From NCBI GenBank assembly GCA_050301235.1, contig JBNKZD010000243.1, forward strand, positions 1-64,000: a stretch of DNA of 64,000 nt, given 5' to 3'. This stretch comes from JAFGIN01 sp050301235 (GTDB lineage Bacteria > Fibrobacterota > Chitinivibrionia > Chitinivibrionales > Chitinispirillaceae). A program made the position numbers and the translations under genes. Under the pieces are notes generated by a model, which had not been told where the DNA came from, made no database searches, and worked only from the letters and a program-made list of their open reading frames with translations. Of this stretch, positions 41,801-51,379 are shown piece by piece; within the stretch, counting starts at the first letter, position 1, and every line of letters starts with the position of its first letter.

Positions 41801-44707
41801 TATATACACACCGCTCTGCAGGTCTTTGAAATCTATTGAGACTGGGGCTGATCCGGTAGTACAGGTTTTTTCTGCAACAACATCGACATTTTCATTAGTG
41901 ATATATTTCGGTTTTCCCCTTGAAAAGTCCGTTTCTGCAAGATACGATATCCATGACATTTTTTTCAGGGTAACAGCAACCTTCTGTCCTTTAATTAATT
42001 TCCCATTTACATCCAGAGCGATGATCTGTGGCGCTATTGTAGTACCACGTGTGATATAACGGTCAATCTTCATTCCAAGAACAAACGGGGGGAGAGTCAC
42101 CACCGTATGATAATTTGAAACCGATTGTTCATCAGCATCAGTGACTGTCGCTTCTACTATATACTTTCGAGGATTACCGTTTGTCGCAGTTTGCGGATTG
42201 ACAGTAATACTTGCACTGCCATCATCACTGGTAGTTCCCGACTCCTCCTGAACCCCCTGTTCCCGTTCTGCATCCACAGCGCCATACCGGTTATCAGATG
42301 ACAAAATATACCCTTTGACATTTTCAGGCTGGTGGTAATAAGGATAGGAGGTCACTTTCCACGACACATTCTGATTCGCAACACTTCCGCCGGCATAATA
42401 TGAAGATATCAAATTGATTGTCAGTGGCTGATCGTTTGGTGCTTTCTCAGGTCCATTCAATTTCACTTCAAAACGTGGTATTCTGTATGCTTCCATGCTG
42501 AATTCAGTCGATGCGATCTCCTGCTGCCCGCCCGATGCTGTATTGCAGAGAAGAATAACCCGATAGTCCCCTGTTGGAAGATCATTTTCAAGAAATTTAT
42601 GATCAAAGCTATATACAGATGATAACTTTACCACGTAATCATACTGGGCACCTGATGGTGTCATGATTCGTAATGTATAATCCTTCTCACGGGGATACTC
42701 AATTTTTCCCTGATAGATATCACGGATATACCCTTTAATGTAAACAGCCTCTTCAGGGCGGTACAGTGGACGTTCGGTTCGTATATACGCCCGTAATGAG
42801 CGATCTGTTGAATCGGCATATTGGCGGTTCACTACCCACTGAAGCCATTCGGAACTCTGATACCAGTGATTATTTGTAAATGTCAGCGGGGATTCCGGAC
42901 CGTGTGTATCCAGTACCAGAATGTCATCAGCTTTTTTAACGATGACTCTTTTTATCACTGCACTTTTATACTCTTTTTCATACGATGACGGTATATCAAA
43001 CTGAAAGAAACCGTTATTATCGGTTGTACCTTTAATGAGCGGTACAAAATCTTTTTTGTTAAGTGCTTCGACAGTTATTTCGGCATCAGGAATCATTTTC
43101 CCGCTTGAGTAACTACTGACACAAAATAAAACGCCATGCCGTGCTTCAACAGTACTTAAACAAAGATCAGTTGAGGTAATCCGTACAAATGCGCGCTCAT
43201 CGGAACCATCCAGTTTTCTGTATCCAACAAGGAATGTACCGGGTTTATCACCATTGAACGAACTTAGTGCGGGTTTCAGATCGATACTATTGAATTTTGT
43301 GAGATTCATTTTTTTACAATCAAGAACCGCTGAGTAATGCGGACTGCCAAGCATTCTGATATGTGTGGCAACATCATACGGTGATAATGAATATTTAATT
43401 GAAGAATCTGTTGCCGGTTCCTCACCGGGGCCGGGTGGCAATTTTGATTCGTTGATTACAACCGGAGTTCGTGGAAAAGGCCAGAACGCCTTATTTAGCG
43501 GATCTATTTTATAAATTCTTAAATCGATATTGTTGACACCACTTATCTGCATGGGAAAATGCTGCGGTCCAAACCTTTCGACGATTCCAAATCCACGCTG
43601 CCAGCGGATATATGATTTTTCCTGCGGAGTAAAGAAATAAAAAACACAGGGTTTTTTAAGCATCAGCATACGTCCGGCATTATCTTTCATTGCTATCGGC
43701 ATCAGAGAGATCTGATACAACTGTTCGGGTACCACTTTAGGAGTAATGATTAATCGTTTCCCTTCACAGCGCCAATCAACCGTTTCCGGTACCGGAGAAA
43801 AGTTCAGAAAATTTTTGATAACGGACAGATTAAGGTCTGCAGGTGAACTTGTAAAATCGATAATGATGGAACTGTTGGATGACATGCGGATTGCCTGTCG
43901 CTGCGTATAGGTCACCCCGGAAGGATTGATCGTATATTGCTGCTGATAAGTACCTGCACGTTCTATTGTAAACTCTGCCCTGGTATCGAATGTATAGATT
44001 CTCTGTGCATCTGCGAGATCCGGATTGTCTGCAAGACGCAATATGGCACGAAGTTTCAAACCGTAGCCGACCGGTGTATTAAAAATGAACCAATAGGTGT
44101 TGGACGACCCTGAGTTCTCCATTTTTTTAATTTTAAAATCTCCGCGGCTCATCACCTTACACCCTTTACGGTCAATCCCGGGAAGCGGACATGTCTCAAA
44201 TGTAATTAATTTTGTAAGGAGCTCTTTATCGATATTTTGCTTAAATGTCAACCCTATTTTAGTAATTGGCTCCAGATCAGTACTGCCCGGTGATGGGTAT
44301 ACTTCCTGAGGAGTTACCAGCAGTGTTATCAGTTCTCGGGTGATATTACCAGTGGAAATTTTGTAATTTTTAAGTGGTTCCCAGGGAATGGTCGGACGGA
44401 ACTCAATAGTTCGGGAATCTATCCAGCGATATTCCCCCGGATGTTCCGGACGCATGGTAACATACGGTGTTGGATCATCTAAAGGTCCCGCACCATTTTT
44501 CTGTACATCACTATCAAAAAATATCGTGATTGGATCATACTCTCTGAGAAACAGCGTTGGCAGAATACGCACTTCACTTCTGGTATTCTTTGCCAGTTGA
44601 TTTCTGTCAGCAGGTTTGTATTCATACGGTGCAGCATGAATCAACTCTGTAAGAATCAATAGTAATAAAATGCCTGAATTTCTTAAAATACTGTCAGATC
44701 TTCCCAT
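38885..44707 (-). CDS. Bacterial alpha-2-macroglobulin with CTEQ thioester
   Basis: A 1940-residue secreted protein. An N-terminal signal segment (SILRNSGILLLLILTELIHA) is cleaved before APYEYK; no lipobox Cys is present, unlike the E. coli lipoprotein YfhM. Many macroglobulin beta domains follow. The bait/thioester region has YPYGCTEQRVSQSYPSLAYR near residue 1450, so the Cys-Gln thioester is intact. Such proteins trap proteases in the periplasm, and PbpC repairs the wall. An open frame reaches back to 44995, but the ATG at 44707 has AGAGGAA upstream and lies one base after the stop of the preceding gene, so I use it. Confidence 0.93.
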   Translation of the reverse strand: MGRSDSILRNSGILLLLILTELIHAAPYEYKPADRNQLAKNTRSEVRILPTLFLREYDPITIFFDSDVQKNGAGPLDDPTPYVTMRPEHPGEYRWIDSRTIEFRPTIPWEPLKNYKISTGNITRELITLLVTPQEVYPSPGSTDLEPITKIGLTFKQNIDKELLTKLITFETCPLPGIDRKGCKVMSRGDFKIKKMENSGSSNTYWFIFNTPVGYGLKLRAILRLADNPDLADAQRIYTFDTRAEFTIERAGTYQQQYTINPSGVTYTQRQAIRMSSNSSIIIDFTSSPADLNLSVIKNFLNFSPVPETVDWRCEGKRLIITPKVVPEQLYQISLMPIAMKDNAGRMLMLKKPCVFYFFTPQEKSYIRWQRGFGIVERFGPQHFPMQISGVNNIDLRIYKIDPLNKAFWPFPRTPVVINESKLPPGPGEEPATDSSIKYSLSPYDVATHIRMLGSPHYSAVLDCKKMNLTKFNSIDLKPALSSFNGDKPGTFLVGYRKLDGSDERAFVRITSTDLCLSTVEARHGVLFCVSSYSSGKMIPDAEITVEALNKKDFVPLIKGTTDNNGFFQFDIPSSYEKEYKSAVIKRVIVKKADDILVLDTHGPESPLTFTNNHWYQSSEWLQWVVNRQYADSTDRSLRAYIRTERPLYRPEEAVYIKGYIRDIYQGKIEYPREKDYTLRIMTPSGAQYDYVVKLSSVYSFDHKFLENDLPTGDYRVILLCNTASGGQQEIASTEFSMEAYRIPRFEVKLNGPEKAPNDQPLTINLISSYYAGGSVANQNVSWKVTSYPYYHQPENVKGYILSSDNRYGAVDAEREQGVQEESGTTSDDGSASITVNPQTATNGNPRKYIVEATVTDADEQSVSNYHTVVTLPPFVLGMKIDRYITRGTTIAPQIIALDVNGKLIKGQKVAVTLKKMSWISYLAETDFSRGKPKYITNENVDVVAEKTCTTGSAPVSIDFKDLQSGVYIIEMSSKDRLGRLQTVKADLFLGGDQQMTWKKAENFVFETTTDKKEYQAGQTAKVILKSPYQKAMALAVVELPDNNLRYEWVQITSGQAEFSLGITPEMTPRVPVSFLLMRSRIDDRRITPDGVVVDPGKPETIANTTWLTVKPTAYTLNVNLEHPKTVRPGAEMEMTVTLTDFEGKPSAGEVALWLVDEAVLALKKDQPIKPLTPFIERVLSRISIRDSRNMALGNLQSPETPGGDGEESEESNPFGMVTVRKNFKTVPYWNPSIQVDKSGKAVVKIRMSDDLTNFAVRAVAVSGPDRFGTSSSMIAVRLPVLVQPALPRFVRIGDKLKAGGIARIVEGENGAGKFKIVADGLTITSKAQGACELSKTNPRQVYAEMIVPAPGFDKQGHLSRDSVTVGVSVIRSADSTGDAFSVKVPLHLDREFTETTTFSSIANGKEFTWKKLPLKARNNALVRNIMVSDQVYLLKAISGMNALISYPYGCTEQRVSQSYPSLAYREIWNRFGLESPDPKLQFRIQQTMEYLQKVQSSDGLYGYWPGSRPYVYLSAYVLEFLSEVKRANELYKSNYPFDETMYTKTIDALKKSLRTDYSGFLDGYREYERAVSLYSLMKAGVTDIAYAREVALAAQEADAQSQAKIMCALSTNRELFSKEIKSIEKLVWNQAVYKKENGKEVFAGLQERNFRIGERVHVNEISSLASVVSALSQQEKLSPKLPAIVDELVRLGKDGDWGSTQANSQALFAIHDYIMEKKNQKADFTLSTDAGTEVLSIDAKKGLASKYWYTDDAGVLKFKSGKTDSFWVRMNQLYLPEEPGYAAGPRQNGFVVKREFIILKKDQAPEKVTFDKGGSVVKLAPGDIVEEHLQVRNPENRLFVAVSSPIAAGLEPMNPNLETSGSDARPTNATTSEGDYQAFLDDQVSYYFESMSAGTYDFYFRMKATTEGEFSHPPARAEMMYSMQKSGSSAGVKVVIADK

Positions 44708-44708
44708 A

Positions 44709-47700
44709 TTATTCCTCTTCATTATAATTATCCTCATCTGTCGTTTCCCCATTATCTTCATTGTCCCCGCCGCTTTCACCGGACTCATCATAGTTTTCAT
44801 CCGGTTCAGATTCCTCCTGATACTGCTCCTGATCACCGGAATCCTCCGAATACTCACTATCCCGGTCCTCATCATTGTCACTTTCGGATGAATAATAATT
44901 ACTTTGCGAATTATAGTCGTAATCGCTCCATTGTATCTGCGGTGCGGTGTAACCAGCCTGCAGTTCGCCGGTGGGGCGATCACCTTCCGCACCATTTATT
45001 ATCCATTTTACAAGGTATTCAGGAGGTTCATTAGGAGGAGCATCCTGACCGAACAGATAAGTGGTCATTTCGGTTCCTTCAGAAACCGATGGTACTCTGA
45101 ACCAGAGGTAATATATTCCAGGTGATAATGAAATGTAATGTTGTTTTCCGGCGGTAACCGTTGAAAGTTTACTGTCAAGTATCTTTGATTCGATTGTTTC
45201 ATTCTTCATTGCGATACCTATACCATACATGCTCTTATTGGTTATAGTAAATTTAACCATTTTACTTTCACCGGGACCGATAAATGCGGTAAATGGTTTC
45301 TTTTCTGATAATAATGGAATATCCTTGAATGCCGCGGTGAACTCAACACCATCAAGAGCCATGCCTCCCAGTCCTTTAATCCCAAGGTAATATATCCCTG
45401 AAGAAAGCGGGAGATCCCAGTCGAACTCATCCCAGGCATCCTGATAATAAACTGGAGTCTTTTCTTTCATCAACAATACAGATAAGGCCGTTTGAGCAAA
45501 GAAATATGCATGTGTCGTATCCTTACTATTAATTTTAAACCAGTTAATACCATCATGGAGAGCCACCTTGACAGCAGAGTTTATTTCAAACGGTTTCTCA
45601 GGCTTGCCCTCTGATTCCCACTGACACAGGAGTTGCTCTGCACCTGAATCCCCAGTCGTACATAAACCAACTTTACCCCAACCGCTTTCGGACTCTACAA
45701 TCAGTCGCCCCGAAACATTCTCTACAGTTGAGCCATTTTTCAGAGAGCCCCGCAATTTTCCTTCACTATCAATCCACCTGACATCAAGAACTGATCCACC
45801 CCAGTACAACCGTTGTTTTCCCTTTTGAACTCCTGCAATCGGCAGTATTGTTTTACCGGAAATAAATTGGCGGCAAATCGATGATCCCGATTGTAATCCA
45901 TCGTATTCCCGGCTATAACACTTGTTCAGAAATATATCTGCTTTCAATACATTATTTTTATTGTTCCTGAAAAGGTACACTCTTCCACCGTTACATAATA
46001 TTGATACATTCTTTATACTGCTCCCTGACAATATACACTCTCTGCTGTCTTTGATCGATCGGTAGATAATCCCGCAGCCCGGGGGAAGAACTATTTGCAG
46101 AGTGCGTGCTGAAGTGTCCGGAAATTGGTAGGTAATTGCTTCCTCCTGGTTATTATTCCACATTAAGTAGCTTTCCGGTAAAATTCCACCGTCTTTTATA
46201 AAATAATGAGCAGTATTTATTGTTGCAAATGCTTCATCAGAACCGGATGCATTCCACAAAGTAACCTTCCGTGGATCTTCTGGTAAACAAACAACAGCGC
46301 AATAATTGTCATCAAAAGATTGTCCGTTTCTCACTGCCTGTCCATTATGATTCCAGATGATATTCTTACCATCTGTTGAAATAATTCCGGCGAGTGGCTG
46401 ACCCGGGTTCATGGCAATTGAGATTATTGTCAGAACATCCTTTTTATTTTCTATATCATAGGTTCTTACTTTTGATCGGTACATCTGTACAGAAACAGGT
46501 CCTTTATCACGGAGTATGACAGGTGCAAGTTTGATCTTCTGATTGCCCTGTTTCCCGAATACTACCTCAACAAACAGCTTTGAACTGTTTACAGAAACAA
46601 ACTGTCCCCGTTCCTCGAAGAAACCTTTTTTTGGGGCATCGGTCGATGTTACCCTTGAGATAAATCCATTATCCGATTCAACAGCGTAATGAGCTGGTCC
46701 TTTACCTTCCATACTTACACAAAAATAGGCGGTAAAACCATTGTTGTCGTCAGCACGAAAATTACTCCCCCGAATCATCTCATCGATAGTTACCTGCTTT
46801 GAAGTAATGAGACTGGCGCTTATCCGGACATTCTCGTTAATATGATCTTCAGACCATATTTTTAACCGATACTCCTGACCTTTAATTAAAGGAACCGATA
46901 ATTTAAATTTTTCAGAATGATATTCTCCGACCGGTACCCACCCTTTATCTGCCTGACGTTCGACAATGCCAGCAACTCTGGATTGGCCCTCAATATCATT
47001 AGTAAACACATCGAACTGATCGATTGAACCCAATGGCAGTACAACAACTTTACCTCTCATATCAATAGTACCGGAGTAATGGTTATTTTTGTCAAATTGT
47101 ATCAGAGGAAAAGCAGTATCAGCAACAGCTTTCATGAAAACTTCAGTTCCCGAAAACGATGTTTCCTCAGAAATGATTTTTAAAAAATATCGCCCGGTAT
47201 CAAGTATTTTTGAAATGGAGAAATTCCAGTCCAGAAATCCATCATCATTTTGAGCTACCACCGTTTTTGCGTTTTCTGCCAGAAGTTTCGCCGAAACATC
47301 CATCATACCCTGACTGAAAAATTCATAAACGCCCTTCTTATCAACCTGCACCCGAATCAGCTTCTCTTTTTCAACAGTATAATGACACCCGGGAACAAGA
47401 TCTCTTGTCTGGATACTTAACTGATAACTTATATGATTGCGCAACTTTTTCGGGGCAACCCTGATCTGGTAGCTCCCCGATGGAATCCTCATTGACTTCT
47501 TGCCACTCCATGAAACGATTTCCGTTTTGGAGCCTTTTTTTCGCATAACAGCACTAAATTCGGGAGAGACTATCAGTGATGCATCAATTGTAGCTGGAAT
47601 CGAACACTCAAACAGTACCGGAATCGAATCATTTTTGCTTTTCTGCTCCCATTTAGCGGTGAGGGGTTCATTTAGTTTTATAGCGTGCGGTCCCTTCCCT

Positions 47701-50183
47701 TTGAGTGCCGGACGATTACCCATGAGGGTCATTTTTGCGATTCGACGGGATTCATAAGCTACAGGAAGCGATAAGAGCCGATACCTTCCCTTTTCAAGAT
47801 TCACATTAACTGGTGAATCAGCTCCATGTTTAACTACCGGCCAACCGTTATAATCTTCAACTCTGAGAGAAAAAGTGGTATTTCTACCGAACGATTGTAA
47901 ACGGTACTCACCCGTTTCTTTGATTACTATCTCATATTTAATCCCTTTGTACGGCGGTACCAGAGATCGTTTTTCGATTGAATTATCAAGCTTTCCACCA
48001 TTTATTATTTCATCCTTCATGACAATCAGGGATAAATGTCCTGCACTTGCGCCTTCAGAATTTACAGATATCAGATACTGTCCCGGAAGCAGGTAATCGA
48101 TAAAAATTGCATTTCTTCCGATACCTTTCTCTGAAGCACTACGGACAAACTGCAGTAATCGATCACGTAGTTGTATCCCGGTCGAAAGTCTCCCGGAAGT
48201 TTCCATTCTGTAAACGCCAGCTTCTTTGATACTGAATTGATACTCAAGCTTGTCAGACTGTCCGATATCAAAAAAAGCGGGTTTATCGGTAGTTATGACC
48301 GGAATCGGATCTGAATAAGAAACCATCACTTTTTCCCTGTTTACAATCTGAGGTACTACGGCAGTAATTATTACCTGAGATGATACATCCGATTTACTTA
48401 AAATAGACAATGTATGCATTCCGGTGTCCAGGATGGAATTAACGTAGGGTGTCTTATTGACAAGCACCTGAACATTTTTGCCATTGTGAACCGCGATATT
48501 CAATATACGAGGAGATTGCAAACGGATTGGCAGATCAATCTGTTCTCCCGGAGAACAGTATAGCGTCAGAGGAATATCCATTGAATATGGCAACGATTGC
48601 ACCTGAATTGCGGTAAGTTCGGGAGACTGATCATTCAACATGATTACCGCTGATGCAGGCAGCCGGATCTGTGGAATCTGCCAGTACAGCCGGGGAGGAA
48701 TCGCTTTAAAATTATCTAGCCCGACAGCACTTTTGACAGATGCTGTAAGCGCACCGGTTATCATTGACTTGGATACAAGGAATGTACAGAATCCTTTTTT
48801 CTTTGCTACTATATTCAACGAATAAAGGCCTTTTTTCAGAGCTTCAGTGGCAATACCATTATGTTCCATTACGGGATTTTTTGATGGAGCGTTAATCGCA
48901 TAAAACCTGGTTAATTGATACTCAACAGCCTGATCCGTTTCAAATGTATAATGCCCATCCTCTTCAATCCACAGCCAGGTCCTGACATTATCAAGCAAAT
49001 TGAATTTTTTACGCATCTGTTTGCTGCCCGATACGGTATCAGCCTGCATTGCCAGAATTTTTCCATCTCTGCGATCGTATATAAAACCGCTGACTCCCGG
49101 AAGATCTTCAGGTTTTCCCGTAGTAAACGTTGACACATAGTAGAGACCGCTGTCAGCAACAGTGACCGTGCTCGAGGTCGCACCAAGAGTTGTCAATTTG
49201 AAAGCATCACCTGGAGTTCCACTGACAGTAACAATCGCTGCATTTCCATAACAATGAACTATTGTCCGTGGCGTAGATGATTTTGAAAAGATCGAATCAG
49301 AGTTCACTCTGCTGAAATCCGATCGTGCATTCATCGAAAATGTTTCAAGATGCATCGTATTCTTCGAACCACTCTCAAGTACAACTGTCTGAGTACCTGA
49401 ACTCAGAGCAAATCGGGCGATACCCGTTTCTGGTATTGTAAATCGATACTCCGCCGGAAGTCTTAATGGAGAGAGACCGTACTGAGCAAAAACCGGAGTC
49501 TTGGAATCCTTGACACTCCATGAATCGTTCTTTCCACCATAAGCAGTCAGCAGATAGTTACCCTTCTTAAGGCGTTCGATAATTCTGTAACCTCGCAACG
49601 GTTTTTCCGGATTTTTCTTGTTGATGAATTCAATGTTACGACAACCAACCCGCCAGGTGCCATTAAGCCAGAGTGCCACATCCGCAATCCGCCGTCCCTG
49701 CACTTCAAGAAAAATCAGTGTATCTGAAGGTACATTGATCCACCAGGAAACCTGTTCAAGATCACTGCATTCAGCCCAGTCCAGTTTTTGGAGAGGCAGT
49801 TCCGGAAACGTCAACCCATCAGCCCCTTTAAATGGATACACAGAAACAGTTAACGTCCCCTTCCCCTTACGAGGTGAGTTCGTTTTAACTTTGTACTCAC
49901 CTATATCCAGGAGCAGATCGATTCTTCCATCCTTTTCACCAATGGTTCCGGATTGGCTGATCAGACCACTTTTTTTGTTATAAAGTTCTACCATTGAACC
50001 CACCGAACTTTTAGCTTCAACAGCATATCTGCCCCATTTCTGGATTTCAAATACAAATTCATTATTACCGGATGCAGAAAACGACTTACTGACGATCGGA
50101 TCTGTTGCGAAAGCATTCAATGAAAGAATTGTGGTAAGAAACAGGGGTAAAAAACGATAACATGCGCTTAAAATTACTCTCAT
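44709..50183 (-). CDS. Giant secreted beta-rich repeat protein, upstream partner of alpha-2-macroglobulin
   Basis: An 1824-residue protein of no named family. A signal peptide (about 1-26, ending LSLNAFA) is followed by at least ten beta-sandwich-like repeats that resemble pre-peptidase C-terminal (PPC) domains: each has a G-x-Y-x-x-x/A-G core, as in KWGRYAVEAKSSVG, EAGVYRMETSGR and ETGEYRLQSFGR. No catalytic motif is apparent. The last 80 residues are extremely acidic and rich in Ser, Tyr, Asp and Glu. Only one base separates its stop from the A2M start, so translation is surely coupled. I infer a periplasmic or surface partner of the A2M/PbpC system. Its absence from the E. coli operon is notable. 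Confidence 0.7.
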   Translation of the reverse strand: MRVILSACYRFLPLFLTTILSLNAFATDPIVSKSFSASGNNEFVFEIQKWGRYAVEAKSSVGSMVELYNKKSGLISQSGTIGEKDGRIDLLLDIGEYKVKTNSPRKGKGTLTVSVYPFKGADGLTFPELPLQKLDWAECSDLEQVSWWINVPSDTLIFLEVQGRRIADVALWLNGTWRVGCRNIEFINKKNPEKPLRGYRIIERLKKGNYLLTAYGGKNDSWSVKDSKTPVFAQYGLSPLRLPAEYRFTIPETGIARFALSSGTQTVVLESGSKNTMHLETFSMNARSDFSRVNSDSIFSKSSTPRTIVHCYGNAAIVTVSGTPGDAFKLTTLGATSSTVTVADSGLYYVSTFTTGKPEDLPGVSGFIYDRRDGKILAMQADTVSGSKQMRKKFNLLDNVRTWLWIEEDGHYTFETDQAVEYQLTRFYAINAPSKNPVMEHNGIATEALKKGLYSLNIVAKKKGFCTFLVSKSMITGALTASVKSAVGLDNFKAIPPRLYWQIPQIRLPASAVIMLNDQSPELTAIQVQSLPYSMDIPLTLYCSPGEQIDLPIRLQSPRILNIAVHNGKNVQVLVNKTPYVNSILDTGMHTLSILSKSDVSSQVIITAVVPQIVNREKVMVSYSDPIPVITTDKPAFFDIGQSDKLEYQFSIKEAGVYRMETSGRLSTGIQLRDRLLQFVRSASEKGIGRNAIFIDYLLPGQYLISVNSEGASAGHLSLIVMKDEIINGGKLDNSIEKRSLVPPYKGIKYEIVIKETGEYRLQSFGRNTTFSLRVEDYNGWPVVKHGADSPVNVNLEKGRYRLLSLPVAYESRRIAKMTLMGNRPALKGKGPHAIKLNEPLTAKWEQKSKNDSIPVLFECSIPATIDASLIVSPEFSAVMRKKGSKTEIVSWSGKKSMRIPSGSYQIRVAPKKLRNHISYQLSIQTRDLVPGCHYTVEKEKLIRVQVDKKGVYEFFSQGMMDVSAKLLAENAKTVVAQNDDGFLDWNFSISKILDTGRYFLKIISEETSFSGTEVFMKAVADTAFPLIQFDKNNHYSGTIDMRGKVVVLPLGSIDQFDVFTNDIEGQSRVAGIVERQADKGWVPVGEYHSEKFKLSVPLIKGQEYRLKIWSEDHINENVRISASLITSKQVTIDEMIRGSNFRADDNNGFTAYFCVSMEGKGPAHYAVESDNGFISRVTSTDAPKKGFFEERGQFVSVNSSKLFVEVVFGKQGNQKIKLAPVILRDKGPVSVQMYRSKVRTYDIENKKDVLTIISIAMNPGQPLAGIISTDGKNIIWNHNGQAVRNGQSFDDNYCAVVCLPEDPRKVTLWNASGSDEAFATINTAHYFIKDGGILPESYLMWNNNQEEAITYQFPDTSARTLQIVLPPGCGIIYRSIKDSRECILSGSSIKNVSILCNGGRVYLFRNNKNNVLKADIFLNKCYSREYDGLQSGSSICRQFISGKTILPIAGVQKGKQRLYWGGSVLDVRWIDSEGKLRGSLKNGSTVENVSGRLIVESESGWGKVGLCTTGDSGAEQLLCQWESEGKPEKPFEINSAVKVALHDGINWFKINSKDTTHAYFFAQTALSVLLMKEKTPVYYQDAWDEFDWDLPLSSGIYYLGIKGLGGMALDGVEFTAAFKDIPLLSEKKPFTAFIGPGESKMVKFTITNKSMYGIGIAMKNETIESKILDSKLSTVTAGKQHYISLSPGIYYLWFRVPSVSEGTEMTTYLFGQDAPPNEPPEYLVKWIINGAEGDRPTGELQAGYTAPQIQWSDYDYNSQSNYYSSESDNDEDRDSEYSEDSGDQEQYQEESEPDENYDESGESGGDNEDNGETTDEDNYNEEE

Positions 50184-50236
50184 ATACTATTCATTTCGTT
50201 ATGATGATGTACAATGAATAAATTGCAGCGAATTAA

Positions 50237-50250
50237 CTTTAACGTTAAAG
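50237..50250. promoter_or_regulatory. Perfect 14-bp palindrome upstream of the giant protein gene
   Basis: CTTTAACGTTAAAG lies 54-67 bp before the start of the 1824-residue protein gene. Position and symmetry suit a dimeric repressor site, but no matching second site was seen. Confidence 0.35.
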
Positions 50251-50387
50251 GGATTGCCACTACTTATAAGATTAAAACTAATTTTTTACTGAAACCAAAA
50301 AAAGGGGAAGCGTAAAATAAAATTAACTCAAAGACAGGGATCAGATTTTCTGATATGAATGGCTGAATTAAATAAAAGTTGTCACAT

Positions 50388-50837
50388 TCACACCAAAAAC
50401 AACAGTTTTTCAACTATTTCCACCGCACTTCGGACACAAGGCTCACAAACATTTTTTTTCATTGCAGCCTTTTTGAACACATTCTGCCCTTCAGCTGTTT
50501 TCAAATCACATCCGGATAAAAGTTTGTTGCAGTTATATGAACCATTTTCTTTTTCAAATGAAGTCATCAGTTCCCTGACTTTTTGATAGGTTGTTTCAGT
50601 AGCTTCAGCGGTATCATTCTGCCCTTTTCCAAATCTACATCCAATTACAGCGATCCCACCACTTACAGCTCCGCACACCTCCTGCATTCTGCCCATACCG
50701 CCACCAAAGCCACAAATTAATTTCAATGCAGATTCTTTATCAAGGTTCAATTTTTCTGCAAAGGAAAAGAGAACTGCCTGCGCGCAATTAAACCCTTCAT
50801 TAAATTTTTGTACAGCAAAATCACTTCTTTTATTCAT
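50388..50837 (-). CDS. C_GCAxxG_C_C family redox protein
   Basis: A 149-residue protein. NCAQAVLFSF, CGFGGGMGRMQEVCGAVSGG, CNKLLSGC and CEPCVRSAVEIVE reproduce the conserved Cys pattern of the family, in which one Cys may be selenocysteine in other organisms. It is thought to be a redox or metal-binding protein. It stands alone on the minus strand. Confidence 0.88.
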   Translation of the reverse strand: MNKRSDFAVQKFNEGFNCAQAVLFSFAEKLNLDKESALKLICGFGGGMGRMQEVCGAVSGGIAVIGCRFGKGQNDTAEATETTYQKVRELMTSFEKENGSYNCNKLLSGCDLKTAEGQNVFKKAAMKKNVCEPCVRSAVEIVEKLLFLV

Positions 50838-50875
50838 AATTTTCCTTTTTTTAATGAGGTAATTACAAAAGTCTG

Positions 50876-51379
50876 CTTCATCCTTCGATTAACTCATTAT
50901 GAACGTCTTTAATTTTTCAAAACGCTCATCTCTCCGTGCGGGATTGAATTCAATTGCGATTACAATAAGTTTTGCAACAACCTCGAATATTAATAATTTC
51001 TCTCTTCTAATACCCTTGATATTCCTCTTCTATTTTTGATTTTTCCGGATTTTCTTTAGCCCATTCATTCCATTCCCCTAGTTCTTCTTCTGCATCATCT
51101 GAATCCATATCTTCTTCGCGATTTTCGGGATTTGGTTTTGAATATTTATATTGTATTAACATAAAATTATTGTTTTTTTGAAATTGATCATTAGCAAAAA
51201 CCCTTCAGTGTCAAATGGAAAATTTTTATACTTTCCTTAAAATAATACATTGATTTACCCAAGACAACCAGACCATAATCGAACCTGTATTGCTGGGGGA
51301 TCAATGAAAACGATTTTGAAAAAATGATTGAACAATAGATGGTTTTGAGTGTAAACTATAGATAATATATGGAGGAAAG
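50876..51379. other. 541-bp spacer with a palindrome fragment and a possible small gene
   Basis: CTTCATCCTTCGATTAACTC begins a partial copy of the TCGAAG/CTGAG dispersed palindrome (to about 50935). A possible small acidic reading frame lies at 51007-51162. The rest is AT-rich upstream sequence of the DUF3465 gene with no other feature. Confidence 0.5.
51007..51162 (-). CDS. Possible small acidic protein (51 residues)
   Basis: From ATG 51162 to TAG 51007 the frame encodes a 51-residue acidic peptide (DMDSDDAEEELGEWNEWAKE in the middle). Composition looks protein-like, but no good ribosome site precedes it and no homologue is known to me. Confidence 0.3.
   Translation of the reverse strand: MLIQYKYSKPNPENREEDMDSDDAEEELGEWNEWAKENPEKSKIEEEYQGY

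Noticed and set aside
44708..44995. N-terminal extension of the A2M reading frame inside the upstream gene
   Set aside because: It is out of frame over the acidic tail codons of the preceding gene, has odd Ile/Arg/Met-rich composition, and a good ribosome site and signal peptide support the start at 44707.
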